NCBI GenBank assembly: GCA_022072125.1
Contig: JAJVIH010000013.1
Location: 33,377 to 97,376 of the forward strand
From: Myxococcota bacterium
GTDB taxonomy: Bacteria; Myxococcota; JAJVIH01
Reading direction: 5' to 3'
Length of the DNA stretch: 64,000 bases
In this document: positions 1 to 7,867 of the stretch, in pieces
Layout of the letters: the number at the start of each line of letters is the position of its first letter
How positions within the stretch are numbered: the first letter of the stretch is position 1
Translations under genes and position numbers: made by a program
Notes under the pieces: generated by a model
Seen by the model: the letters and a program-made list of their open reading frames with translations, nothing else
What the model was told of the DNA's origin: nothing
The model's database searches: none

Positions 1-238
1 AATCGGGCCAGAGCCGCCCGCAAAAGTCAAGACCATCTGAAACGCGGCATTGCGGCCTGTCTCTCCGGGAAACGCCGCCGTGCCGGGGATATTGGGCCTT
101 CGCAATGCGTTCCGTTTTGGCGCAGAGGGAGGTGATGGCGGTTACATCCTGGGAACCGGGTTGAGTTCATGCTCCTCCATGATGTAAGGTCGCAATGTTC
201 GTGAGAAGGGTGCGAACAAACCCGGAGGATGATTACGC
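1..238. other. Upstream region of the metzincin gene
   Basis: No gene is supported here. A plus-strand frame ending in TGA at 38-40 could be the last dozen codons of a gene that starts outside the window, but it is too short to judge. The region ends with a clear ribosome binding site, GGAGG at 224-228, ten bases before the ATG at 239. Confidence 0.4.
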
Positions 239-2563
239 ATGAAGACGAGGGGAACGATTGCCGCCAGCCTGAACCAGCTTGGTCTGGTCGCCGTGCTGGC
301 GATGGGAATAACCGCCTGCGATTCCGCCAAGAAGATCGTTGATGATGTTCTGGATGGCGGGCCGTCAGACACTGGAACCACAACGCCTGACGCCGGAGCG
401 TCCGACACCGGAACGCCGGATACGGGGGTCGCGGATGCGGCGCCCGGCGATGCTGAACCGGTGGATACCGGGACACCGGACGCCGATACGCCAGACACCG
501 GGCCTGCGGATACCGCGCCAACCGATACCCAACCCGCCGGTCCCAAGCTGGGCGAGGCCTGCGCTCAGGCCAATCCGTGCGCCTCGGGCGTGAACCTGGT
601 CTGCGTGCTGGATGATTCCGGCCAGAAAGGCTCCTGCCGCCAGACCTGTTCGGTCAAGGACACCAAATGTCCGGACGGCAATTTCTGCGCCACCCTGGAA
701 GGCGACCTGGCAGCCTGCATCCCCACTGGAAGCAAGGGATTGCCGCTGCCGTTGTGCAAGAGCTGCAAGGATGACACCGAATGCGGAGCCGAGCTTTGCA
801 TCGAGGATGAACGCGGCAGCTTCTGCGGCTTCACCTGCGTCGCGGACAAGGACTGCCCCGCCAACTTCACCTGTGAAGTGATTGACGATGGCAAGGGAGG
901 CGTGCTGGGCAATAGCTGTATTCCCGCAGCGGGCGCCTGCGGCGCCAAGCCCAAAGGTCAGGTCGGCGACCCATGCAAGGATGGCAATGAGTGCGAAACC
1001 GGCTTCTGTCTGCTGGACGGTCCGAACGGGTACTGCACCGCCAAGTGCGCCAATGACCGTGAATGCCCGGGGCCGAAGCGCACCACCGCCAATCCGGTCA
1101 ACTACCTGTGTACGCCGGCCTACGAAGACAAGAACAAGAACAACAAGACCGATGGCATCATCACCATCTGCTCCGCCGAAATCTCCGGCGGCAAGCCGGG
1201 CGGCGCCACCTGCGATCCGAAGAAGGAAAAGGAATGTCTGACCGACTTCTGCACCCTGGCCTCGGACAGCAGCACCGCCCAGTGTTCGAACGGCTGCGCC
1301 GCCGACGCGGATTGTCCCGCCAACCAGAAATGCGGCCAGATTGGTCTGGAACTGGATGAAGGCGGCGAGGGAATCTGGCGCGGATGCGTGCCCGATCTGA
1401 AGCCGGTTTGCCGTCCCACCAACAACGGCGTTGAAATTTGCGACAACGTGGACAACAACTGCGACGGCAAGGTGGACGAAGGCGATGTTTGCAAACCCGC
1501 CGCCGCGAGCGTGCAGACCATCAACCTGGGCAAACTGAAGCTGTTCGCCAACGGCCAGTTCTCCCAGGTGGTGAACTTCACGCTGCCGGCGGACACCGCT
1601 TCGTTCACCCTCATCGTGGAAGGCCTAGGCGCTGACCGCGGCATTCTGGCCCAACTGACGGACCCGAAGGGCGTCAACCTGTTCAACCCGAACGACCGCA
1701 CCAAGTCGGTCCTGGCCAGCTTCGCGGACTTTGGCGTTTACTCCCTGGTGGCGCCGAACACCTCGAAGCTGCAGAAGGTCGAGCCGGGCAAATACGCCAT
1801 GCGCCTCGCCAAGTTCGGCGCGGAGCGGACCGTGGATGTGAAAATCCTGGTCAAGAGCGGCCCGCAGCCCGCGAAGCAGAAGATCAACCTGAACCTCTAC
1901 TTCGTCGGCGTGCCGGATATTGACGCCGCCAAGGCCAAGGGCGATCCCGACTTCCAGAAGATCGTCGCCGCCATCAACTCCCAGTACCAGCGTGCTGGAA
2001 TTGAAGTGGGCGACGTGAAATACCTCGACATCACCGGCGCGGACCGCGACAAATTCGCCGTCATTGACACCAATGAAGGCGCGGATTCCGAGTTCGCCCA
2101 GTTGATGACCCTGTCGAAGAACGCCGGCAACGACTACGTCAACATCTTCTTCCCGAAGGAGATCGCGGGCGACGAGCCGGGCTTCACGATCCTGGGCATC
2201 TCGTCGGGCATCCCCGGGCCGCCCCTGACCCAGGGAACCATCAAGTCAGGAACCATCGTGGCCCTGCTGCCCGACTGGCGCAAGCGCCTCGACCGCGTGA
2301 CCGGCACCATCACCCATGAGGTGGGTCATTTCTTCGGCCTGTACCACACCAGCGAAGCGGATGGTAAATTCCACGACCCGCTGACCGATACGCCCGAGTG
2401 TCCTGCCAGCAAGGACGCCAACAAGGATGGGCGCGTTGATCTCGTGGAGTGCGTGGGTGCGGGCGGCGACAACCTGATGTTCTGGCTGTCCAGCGGCAAG
2501 CCCGATCTGGTGCTGTCGCCCAACCAGTCGTTTGTGTTGACCCGCAACCCGTTCACCAAGTAA
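239..2563 (+). CDS. Cys-rich lipoprotein with C-terminal metzincin (pappalysin-like) protease domain
   Basis: Predicted surface or periplasmic zinc metalloprotease of 774 aa. The N-terminus is a lipoprotein signal with lipobox ITAC (Cys27). Residues about 40-100 form an Asp/Thr/Gly/Pro-rich linker repeating DTG/DTP units, as in many myxobacterial and bradymonad lipoproteins. About 100-400 is a run of Cys-rich EGF-like blocks. Around 400-415 lies ICDNVDNNCDGKVDEG, the MopE-type metal-binding motif. Near the C-terminus is HEVGHFFGLYH (693-703), a full HExxHxxGxxH metzincin site, followed by NLMFW as the likely Met-turn; this arrangement fits the M43 pappalysin group. The start is set by GGAGG at 224-228. 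The substrate is unknown. The HEAT-repeat gene follows 22 bp downstream, probably in the same transcript. Confidence 0.85.
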   Translation: MKTRGTIAASLNQLGLVAVLAMGITACDSAKKIVDDVLDGGPSDTGTTTPDAGASDTGTPDTGVADAAPGDAEPVDTGTPDADTPDTGPADTAPTDTQPAGPKLGEACAQANPCASGVNLVCVLDDSGQKGSCRQTCSVKDTKCPDGNFCATLEGDLAACIPTGSKGLPLPLCKSCKDDTECGAELCIEDERGSFCGFTCVADKDCPANFTCEVIDDGKGGVLGNSCIPAAGACGAKPKGQVGDPCKDGNECETGFCLLDGPNGYCTAKCANDRECPGPKRTTANPVNYLCTPAYEDKNKNNKTDGIITICSAEISGGKPGGATCDPKKEKECLTDFCTLASDSSTAQCSNGCAADADCPANQKCGQIGLELDEGGEGIWRGCVPDLKPVCRPTNNGVEICDNVDNNCDGKVDEGDVCKPAAASVQTINLGKLKLFANGQFSQVVNFTLPADTASFTLIVEGLGADRGILAQLTDPKGVNLFNPNDRTKSVLASFADFGVYSLVAPNTSKLQKVEPGKYAMRLAKFGAERTVDVKILVKSGPQPAKQKINLNLYFVGVPDIDAAKAKGDPDFQKIVAAINSQYQRAGIEVGDVKYLDITGADRDKFAVIDTNEGADSEFAQLMTLSKNAGNDYVNIFFPKEIAGDEPGFTILGISSGIPGPPLTQGTIKSGTIVALLPDWRKRLDRVTGTITHEVGHFFGLYHTSEADGKFHDPLTDTPECPASKDANKDGRVDLVECVGAGGDNLMFWLSSGKPDLVLSPNQSFVLTRNPFTK

Positions 2564-2585
2564 CCAGCCGCCAAGGAGAACCACC

Positions 2586-3188
2586 ATGAAGAAGCTGACT
2601 CTGATTGCCTTCGCCCTGGCGGCCCTGTTCGCCGCCGCGCCGGTGCTGGCGAATGGGACGGCCTCCTCGCCCGCGCAACTCACGCGCGAGCAGGTCCGCC
2701 GCAACATCGAGGTGATGCTGTCCGGGTATGAATTCATCCCCGGCAAATCCGACTGGAACCGCCTGGGGCCCCTGGCCGAAAGCGTTCTGATCGACATGTC
2801 GCAGGATGACAAACTGGAATCCTTCCAGCGCGCCCGCGCCATTTCCAGCCTGCATCACTTCCCCACCGACCGGGTGTTCCAGCACCTGGAGAAGCTGGTC
2901 ACCCAGCCCGCGCTGGACCCGTATTACCGCCGCAAGGCGGTGACCGCGATTGGTTACACCTTCCAGTCGCGCTCGGTTCCCGTGCTGCAGAAGGCGCTGG
3001 CGGACTCCGATGAGTTCGTCCGCGACGCCGCGGTGCAGAAGCTGGCCTCCATCCAGGATGTCCGCGTGTTGCCGATTCTGAAGGCCCACGCCCAGATCGA
3101 GCAGAAGCAGTTCATCCGGGACTACCTGACCCGGATGGTGCCGCGCCTCGAATCCTCGCTGGGCAAGGTGAGGCAACTCAAGAAGTAA
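2586..3188 (+). CDS. Exported HEAT-repeat protein
   Basis: Protein of 200 aa with a typical Sec signal peptide (MKKLTLIAFALAALFAAAPVLA), so probably periplasmic. The mature part contains helical pairs of HEAT/PBS-lyase type, for example DRVFQHLEKLVTQPALDPYYRRKAVTAIG written as two helices around residues 95-125, and a second unit with FVRDAAVQKLASI around 140. Such repeats bind other proteins; no catalytic site is visible. AAGGAG at 2572-2577 precedes the ATG. It follows the metalloprotease gene by 22 bp and is closed by a strong hairpin, so the two are likely one operon; a role as partner of the protease is only an inference from position. Confidence 0.75.
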   Translation: MKKLTLIAFALAALFAAAPVLANGTASSPAQLTREQVRRNIEVMLSGYEFIPGKSDWNRLGPLAESVLIDMSQDDKLESFQRARAISSLHHFPTDRVFQHLEKLVTQPALDPYYRRKAVTAIGYTFQSRSVPVLQKALADSDEFVRDAAVQKLASIQDVRVLPILKAHAQIEQKQFIRDYLTRMVPRLESSLGKVRQLKK

Positions 3189-3210
3189 TCTTCACCGCTG
3201 ATCCACCTGA

Positions 3211-3244
3211 CAACCCCCGCCATCCTGCCGGATGGCGGGGGTTG
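3211..3244 (+). terminator. Strong hairpin after the HEAT gene
   Basis: A perfect 15-bp inverted repeat (arms 3211-3225 and 3230-3244, loop tgcc) lies 22 bp after the stop codon. The following bases are only moderately T-rich (tgattta), so it is an intrinsic-terminator candidate with a weak U-tract. Confidence 0.75.
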
Positions 3245-3364
3245 TGATTTATGTCTGGCGCACGGCATATCCCTCCCCCGTCCTGTGGTGCGGAGAAGGA
3301 TGCGGCGCATCGGCCGGGCGATCCGGATCAAATCAAGACACCCCCCCGATCACCGGGCCGCCCA

Positions 3365-3380
3365 TGTTTCACGTGAAACA
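3365..3380. other. parS: parS centromere-like site
   Basis: The sequence TGTTTCACGTGAAACA matches the canonical ParB-binding parS consensus exactly. The perfect palindrome extends to 20 bp (3363-3382). It lies in the 210-bp gap between the hairpin at 3211-3244 and the 3' end of lpxC, outside any gene. parS sites normally cluster near the replication origin. No other perfect copy was noticed in the window, and parA/parB are not present here. Confidence 0.88.
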
Positions 3381-3457
3381 TGCGTTCAGCGTTCCGGGCG
3401 AAAAATCACGCCGGAGCGCCCGGAGCCAGTGGGAAAATTGTAGGGATGGGTGTGGCT

Positions 3458-4405
3458 TTACGCCGCGGAACGGGCGCTGAATCCATCGGACGGAAGCATT
3501 TCGTCCGATGGATGGGCCACCCAGGAATGGGTGGGATACCAGTCGGCCGCGCCGGGAGTTTCCCACAATTTGCGCATGAATGCGGCATGGAGGGTATGGC
3601 CGTTGGCTTCCAGTTCGATCTCTCCCACCAAAGCGCCGCCCAACAGGAAGAGATCGCCCATGGCGTCGAGGATCTTGTGGCGGGCGCATTCATTGAAAAA
3701 GCGTGCGCCATCTTCGTTGATGGGCCCGTGATCGCCAATCACCAGCGCGTTGTCCAGCGATCCCCCCCGGATCAGGCCCGCCGCGCGCATGGCGTCTAGA
3801 TCGGAAGTGAATCCAAAGGTCCGGGCAGGGGCCAGTTCGCTGAGAAAACGCCCCGCCGAGGGATCATACCAGGCGTAGGAACGGCCAACCCAGGGATGAT
3901 TGAACTGCACCCGCCCGTGCCACAGTGTTTTATCGGCGGGACTGACGCGGATGCGGGCGTCCTGAATCTGGGCGCTGATCGGGCGGCGGATGATCACCAG
4001 ACGCCGCTCCTGATCCTGCTCCGCCAGTCCGGCTTCCCGGATCGCCCGGGCGAATACGGAGGAACTGCCGTCAAGGATAGGCAATTCGGGACCATTCACC
4101 GTCACCAGGGCGTTGTCGAGGCCCATGCCCGCACAGGCGGCGAGGAAATGCTCGATGGTGGAAATACGCGCTCCCCGGTATTCCAGCGCCATGGCGAAGC
4201 GGGTGCTGGAAATATGCCTCCAGTGCGCGGGGATATCCTGCCACCCCGCGCTGGTTTTGACCCGGAAGATCACCCCGGAACCCGGCGCCGCCGGTTCAAC
4301 CGCCATGCTGGCGTGTTGACCGGAATGCAGGGCAGGACCTTGCAGCGTGAAGGGTTGTTTTAGTGTGTGCTGGAAAGAAATTCCATGTGGCGGGAAGGCT
4401 GACAT
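3458..4405 (-). CDS. lpxC: UDP-3-O-acyl-N-acetylglucosamine deacetylase
   Basis: Catalyses the committed zinc-dependent deacetylation in lipid A synthesis, in the cytoplasm. The 315-aa length fits the family. Visible motifs are STIEHFLAA (Glu85 as general base, His86 as zinc ligand), FNHPWVG, and CARHKILDAMGD, giving the other two zinc ligands His243 and Asp247 with the four-residue spacing of the E. coli enzyme. The gene stands alone rather than in a division cluster: a convergent terminator and parS lie downstream, and an Rrf2 regulator on the same strand lies about 70 bp upstream. An AAGGAC element precedes the ATG. Confidence 0.95.
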   Translation of the reverse strand: MSAFPPHGISFQHTLKQPFTLQGPALHSGQHASMAVEPAAPGSGVIFRVKTSAGWQDIPAHWRHISSTRFAMALEYRGARISTIEHFLAACAGMGLDNALVTVNGPELPILDGSSSVFARAIREAGLAEQDQERRLVIIRRPISAQIQDARIRVSPADKTLWHGRVQFNHPWVGRSYAWYDPSAGRFLSELAPARTFGFTSDLDAMRAAGLIRGGSLDNALVIGDHGPINEDGARFFNECARHKILDAMGDLFLLGGALVGEIELEANGHTLHAAFMRKLWETPGAADWYPTHSWVAHPSDEMLPSDGFSARSAA

Positions 4406-4474
4406 GGAAGGTCCTTATGGCAGGAGAGGGGCCCTTCCGTCAATACCCGGCGGCGCGATCCGGTATCAGATTTG

Positions 4475-4975
4475 TCATGTTTCCGGCGCCCTGGATCGGC
4501 GGGGTTTCCCGCCGCGCGCGGGGGGCTGCGTGTGGGGCCGGACCGGCGTGTTCAGCATGGCGGACATGTGTTGCGGCCGCGCGATCAGATCCGCGAGGGT
4601 GGCGCCATCCGCCACGTCGAGAAAGGCCTTGCGGGCTTGCAGCATGACTTTTTCCAGGGTGCAGACTCCCGTCAGCGGGCAGGTGTTGGTGGCCGGATCA
4701 AAACACTCCAGTATGTCCAGGTGGGGTTCGATACGGCGGATGACATCGCCCACGCGGATGCGTTCCGGATCCAGGGCCAGTTCAAGGCCGCCCTGCTTGC
4801 CGCGCCGGGCTTTCAGATAACCTTCGCGCACCAGTTGCTTGGCCACCTTCGCCACGTGATGGCCGGAAATTCCAAAGGCGGCGGCGATTTCCTGGGCGGG
4901 CGCCACGCGGTCCGCGTGTATGCCCACATACATCAGGATTCGCAGGGAGTAATCGGTTTGCAGTGTCAGCCGCAT
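4475..4975 (-). CDS. Rrf2-family transcriptional regulator, NsrR-like
   Basis: Protein of 166 aa. The N-terminus (MRLTLQTDYSLRILMY) and the winged-helix segment GISGHHVAKVAKQLVREGYL are typical of Rrf2 proteins. Cys91, Cys99 and Cys105 (spacing CX7CX5C) match the iron-sulfur ligand region of NsrR/IscR relatives; NsrR itself has a shorter first spacing. Family members sense nitric oxide, redox state or iron-sulfur status. A longer open frame upstream exists but lacks Rrf2 features and is probably spurious, so I start at the ATG at 4975. The C-terminal tail is Pro/Arg-rich. Its target is unknown; lpxC downstream on the same strand and terC divergently are the nearest candidates. Confidence 0.85.
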   Translation of the reverse strand: MRLTLQTDYSLRILMYVGIHADRVAPAQEIAAAFGISGHHVAKVAKQLVREGYLKARRGKQGGLELALDPERIRVGDVIRRIEPHLDILECFDPATNTCPLTGVCTLEKVMLQARKAFLDVADGATLADLIARPQHMSAMLNTPVRPHTQPPARGGKPRRSRAPET

Positions 4976-5323
4976 GGATGGAATCCCCCAACTTCTGGAA
5001 ATGGAAAACATGGAGATGGCGGCGATCCCCGGCGACGCTCCCCATCCGCACGCCACAGCGTCAATCTGGAACTCCCACAATCGCCCGCAAACCGGCCGTT
5101 GACAAGAAACTCCGGCTGGAAAGCGCCAAGTGTTCCACTTTACTATCGAGAACCTTGCCGGTTTCCTCCCCTGGTTGTTCTGGACGGGGAAATTCATCCT
5201 GTTGAAACTCCGCCCCATACCCCGCGCTTTTTCCGGTTTCCTGCTGTGCTGGTCAGGAAAGTTGCCCCAAGGGGCTGAAGCCACTAAATCAGTCCGGAAC
5301 GCCGTGACGGGAGCCGCCATTCG
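4976..5323. other. Divergent intergenic region between Rrf2 gene and terC
   Basis: About 350 bp without a supported gene. It must carry the promoters of the Rrf2 gene and of the TerC gene. I looked for a manganese (yybP-ykoY) riboswitch, which often precedes Alx/TerC genes, and did not find its conserved GGGGAGTA core. A TTGACA hexamer at 5099-5104 has no convincing -10 partner. Confidence 0.4.
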
Positions 5324-6394
5324 ATGCATCCAACCCAATTGCTGACTTTCGCCGTGCAGTCGCCCGGCGGCATGAACCACGCCATCCCATCCGCCGCGAT
5401 TGCGGGGCTGGACACCGTGGGCGCGCCCTGGATGTGGGGCGCGTTCATTGTCTTTGTTCTGTTCATGCTGGCGCTGGACCTGGGGGTCTTCCATCGCTCC
5501 AGCCATGAAGTATCCTTCAAGGAGGCGGGCGCCTGGGTTTCCGTGTGGGTCACTCTGGCGATGTGTTTTTCCGCCCTGATCGCCTTTGTGCTGCCGCTGG
5601 GCGGGACAAAGCCCGCGGGCACGCTGGCGCTGGAATTTCTCACCGGCTACGTCATCGAACTGGCGCTGTCGGTGGACAACCTGTTTGTCATTCTGATCAT
5701 CCTGTCCTCCCTGCAGGTTCCCAAGGCGTATCAGCACCGCATTCTGTTCTGGGGCATCCTGGGCGCGCTGATCATGCGCGCGGCCTTTATTTTCATGGGC
5801 GCCGCGCTGGTCCAGAAATTCGGATGGATCATGTACGTCTTTGGAGCCATCCTGCTGTACACGGGCGTCAAACTCTTCTTCAAGAATGAGGATGACGAGG
5901 CCAAACCCACGGACAGCAAGATATACCACTTCTTCACCCGGTTCCTGCCGTTCACCGGCAATTTCCATGGACAGTCATTTTTTGCGTACGAAAACGGCAA
6001 GCGCGTGGCCACGCCGCTGTTCATGGCGTTGATTCTGGTCGAGTTCACCGACCTGATCTTCGCGGTGGACAGCATCCCCGCCATCTTCGCCGTGACCACG
6101 GACCCGTTCATTGTGTTCACTTCCAATATCTTCGCGATTCTGGGGCTGCGTTCGATGTTCTTTCTGCTGGCGGGCATCATGGATCGCTTCCACCTGCTGC
6201 GCTTCGGGCTGGCGGCGGTGCTGACCTTCATTGGTTTGAAGCTCGTTGGACATGGTTATGTCCATATCCCCATCGTGATTTCGCTGGTGGTGGTGGTGGG
6301 CACGCTGGCGCTGTCCATCGTCGCCTCGCTGTTGATTCCGAAGAAGGGGTCCGGCGCGGAAAAACCGGGCGCCAGTCCAGACGCCGTGGAGTGA
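5324..6394 (+). CDS. TerC/Alx family integral membrane protein
   Basis: Protein of 356 aa with about eight to nine hydrophobic segments. Family hallmarks are the acidic intramembrane motifs ELALSVDNLFVILII (about residue 110) and LVEFTDLIFAVDSIPAIFAVT (about residue 240), plus NIFAILGLRSMFF. These acidic residues are thought to coordinate metal ions; Alx homologues export manganese, and the family is also linked to tellurite resistance and metal loading of exported proteins. The layout is the long Alx type rather than short TerC. The rluA-type gene follows after 18 bp and may be cotranscribed. Confidence 0.9.
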   Translation: MHPTQLLTFAVQSPGGMNHAIPSAAIAGLDTVGAPWMWGAFIVFVLFMLALDLGVFHRSSHEVSFKEAGAWVSVWVTLAMCFSALIAFVLPLGGTKPAGTLALEFLTGYVIELALSVDNLFVILIILSSLQVPKAYQHRILFWGILGALIMRAAFIFMGAALVQKFGWIMYVFGAILLYTGVKLFFKNEDDEAKPTDSKIYHFFTRFLPFTGNFHGQSFFAYENGKRVATPLFMALILVEFTDLIFAVDSIPAIFAVTTDPFIVFTSNIFAILGLRSMFFLLAGIMDRFHLLRFGLAAVLTFIGLKLVGHGYVHIPIVISLVVVVGTLALSIVASLLIPKKGSGAEKPGASPDAVE

Positions 6395-6412
6395 TCTCCG
6401 CCACGCGCCGCG

Positions 6413-7123
6413 ATGGGCGAACTCATGTTGTTATTCCGCCGGGATGGCGTGGCCGCCGTCAACAAGCCTTCCGGACTGGCCACGGTTCCCGCGCGGGGAG
6501 AGCCGCCGGAGAATTGTCTCCACGCCGCCGCCCAGCAGCAGTTGCAATGCCGCTTGTGGGTGGTTCACCGGCTCGATCGCGAGACCAGCGGCGTGATCCT
6601 GTTCGCGGAAAACCCGGACGCCCACCGTTCGCTCAGCCTGGCGTTCGAGCGCCGGCTCATTCTCAAGGAATACCTGGCGTTCACGTCTGGCGTTCCTTCG
6701 CCTTCCCGCGGGGTCATCAACACCCCGTTGCACGCGGCGCGGCGGGGCAAGATGCGTCCGGCGCTGCCCGGCGAGGGGGGCGACCAGGATGCGGTGACGG
6801 AATATGAAGTGCTGGGATCGGCGGCCATTGGCGGAAGTCCGGCCGCCGCCGTGTTGTGCAGGCCTTTGACCGGCCGTCAGCACCAGATTCGCGTGCATAT
6901 GCGTTCCATCGGCGCGCCGTTGCTGGGGGATACGCTCTACGGAAAGGCCGCGGCCAGGCATCAAACCGGGACGCCGCTGGAGTTGAAGCGGCTGGCCCTG
7001 CATGCTTGGCGGTTGACGATTCCCACGGGGTGTCCCGGCGGTCCGGCGATCATCGAGGCGCCGCTTCCCGGCGGCCTGCTTCCGCTCGCGCGCCTGCTGC
7101 TTGATGACGGTGGAGAACAATAG
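6413..7123 (+). CDS. RluA-family RNA pseudouridine synthase
   Basis: Protein of 236 aa that isomerises specific uridines in rRNA or tRNA. The catalytic motif HRLDRETSG is present with Asp55, and RPLTGRQHQIRVHM with GDTLYG are the family's conserved C-terminal blocks. There is no S4 domain, which places it with short RluA/TruC-like members, so the exact target uridine cannot be assigned. It lies 18 bp after terC. Its stop is followed by the promoter of the TetR-controlled operon. Confidence 0.92.
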   Translation: MGELMLLFRRDGVAAVNKPSGLATVPARGEPPENCLHAAAQQQLQCRLWVVHRLDRETSGVILFAENPDAHRSLSLAFERRLILKEYLAFTSGVPSPSRGVINTPLHAARRGKMRPALPGEGGDQDAVTEYEVLGSAAIGGSPAAAVLCRPLTGRQHQIRVHMRSIGAPLLGDTLYGKAAARHQTGTPLELKRLALHAWRLTIPTGCPGGPAIIEAPLPGGLLPLARLLLDDGGEQ

Positions 7124-7163
7124 GAGGGGTTTCCGTTTTCACCGGACGCCGGTGAAAAAACGC

Positions 7164-7192
7164 TTGACAAGGTGCGTCAAAACGAATATTCG
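7164..7192 (+). promoter_or_regulatory. Sigma70-like promoter of the fad-type operon
   Basis: TTGACA (7164-7169) and TATTCG (7187-7192) are separated by 17 bp. The -35 box lies in an inverted repeat TTGAC-N7-GTCAA (7164-7180). The predicted start of transcription is near 7199, inside the candidate operator at 7188-7211. Confidence 0.65.
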
Positions 7193-7211
7193 GTTGACTG
7201 ACCGACCGAAT
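7188..7211. promoter_or_regulatory. Candidate operator of the TetR regulator
   Basis: Inverted repeat ATTCGGT-N10-ACCGAAT overlaps the -10 box and the predicted transcription start, directly ahead of the TetR gene. This position fits autorepression. That the adjacent TetR protein binds it is an inference. Confidence 0.55.
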
Positions 7212-7228
7212 TGGGCGGCCAATCGAAT

Positions 7229-7864
7229 ATGGACACCACCGCTGACATTCCCCGCCACACGTTATCCGCCAGCCCGCGGCGGGAGGATCGCGCCCAGGAA
7301 ATTCTCGCCGCCGCCAAGCGCGCTTTTTCCGCCAATGGCTTCGAGCGCACCTCGATCAAGGATATTGCGCGGGAGGCGGGCATCCGCTCGCCTTCGATTG
7401 TCCATTACCACTTCGCCAGCAAGGAAGAACTGTTGCTGGAGATGGTGCGCGCTGAACTGATGGAGATTGTCGGCAAGGTGCAGGAGCGGTTTCGTTCCGC
7501 GCCGCCGCGCGAGCGCAGCCTGCTCGCCGCCCTCGATATGTTATGGGATTCGCTGGATCACGATCCGGCCCTGACCGGCCTGTTGCTGGAGGCTGCTTCA
7601 GCCGCCCGCCACAACCCCGCCGTGCGCGAACAGATGCAGCGGTTCATCGCTTCGGTGCGCGAACTGATCGTCCGGTTGATCGAGGAAGGGCTGGGCGACA
7701 AGGCCAGGCGTCTGCCCGTCAATCCACAGGCCATCGCCACGCTGATCATCACCGTGATCGAGGGTTACGCCATGGAAGACGCCGCCAGCGGCGGGGCCGC
7801 CTCCCGGCAGACGCGGGAAGCCTTCCGTTCGCTGCTGGCCCTGATCAAACCTTCAAGGAGCTAA
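7229..7864 (+). CDS. TetR/AcrR family regulator of the fatty-acid operon
   Basis: Protein of 211 aa. The HTH lies at about residues 20-65 (AQEILAAAKRAFSANGFERT, then IKDIAREAGIRSPSIVHYHF). The C-terminal ligand domain is helical and lacks an assignable ligand. It is the first gene of an operon of five metabolic genes and probably represses it, with an acyl-CoA thioester as a likely inducer by analogy to other TetR regulators of beta-oxidation. I use the ATG at 7229; a TTG at 7211 is in frame but overlaps the operator and the predicted transcript start region. The MaoC gene starts 3 bp after its stop. Confidence 0.88.
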   Translation: MDTTADIPRHTLSASPRREDRAQEILAAAKRAFSANGFERTSIKDIAREAGIRSPSIVHYHFASKEELLLEMVRAELMEIVGKVQERFRSAPPRERSLLAALDMLWDSLDHDPALTGLLLEAASAARHNPAVREQMQRFIASVRELIVRLIEEGLGDKARRLPVNPQAIATLIITVIEGYAMEDAASGGAASRQTREAFRSLLALIKPSRS

Positions 7865-7867
7865 GCC

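Noticed and set aside
1-40. Possible 3' end of a plus-strand gene entering from the left edge
   Set aside because: Only about 12 codons before the stop at 38-40; too short to tell from chance.
4854-4860. CACGTG cores as further parS sites, for example inside the Rrf2 gene
   Set aside because: Only the six-base core matches; the flanks lack the TGTTT/AAACA arms.
5270-5290. GCCCCAAGGGGC-type hairpin upstream of terC as a terminator or riboswitch stem
   Set aside because: The loop would be only two bases and there is no T run, so it is probably chance in GC-rich DNA.
4976-5323. Manganese (yybP-ykoY) riboswitch before the TerC/Alx gene
   Set aside because: Expected from the family, but I could not find the conserved core sequence. 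A covariance-model search would settle it.
4976-5968. N-terminal extension of the Rrf2 frame up to 497 codons
   Set aside because: The extension runs through the divergent promoter region and over terC in antisense, and the Rrf2 domain begins exactly at the ATG at 4975.
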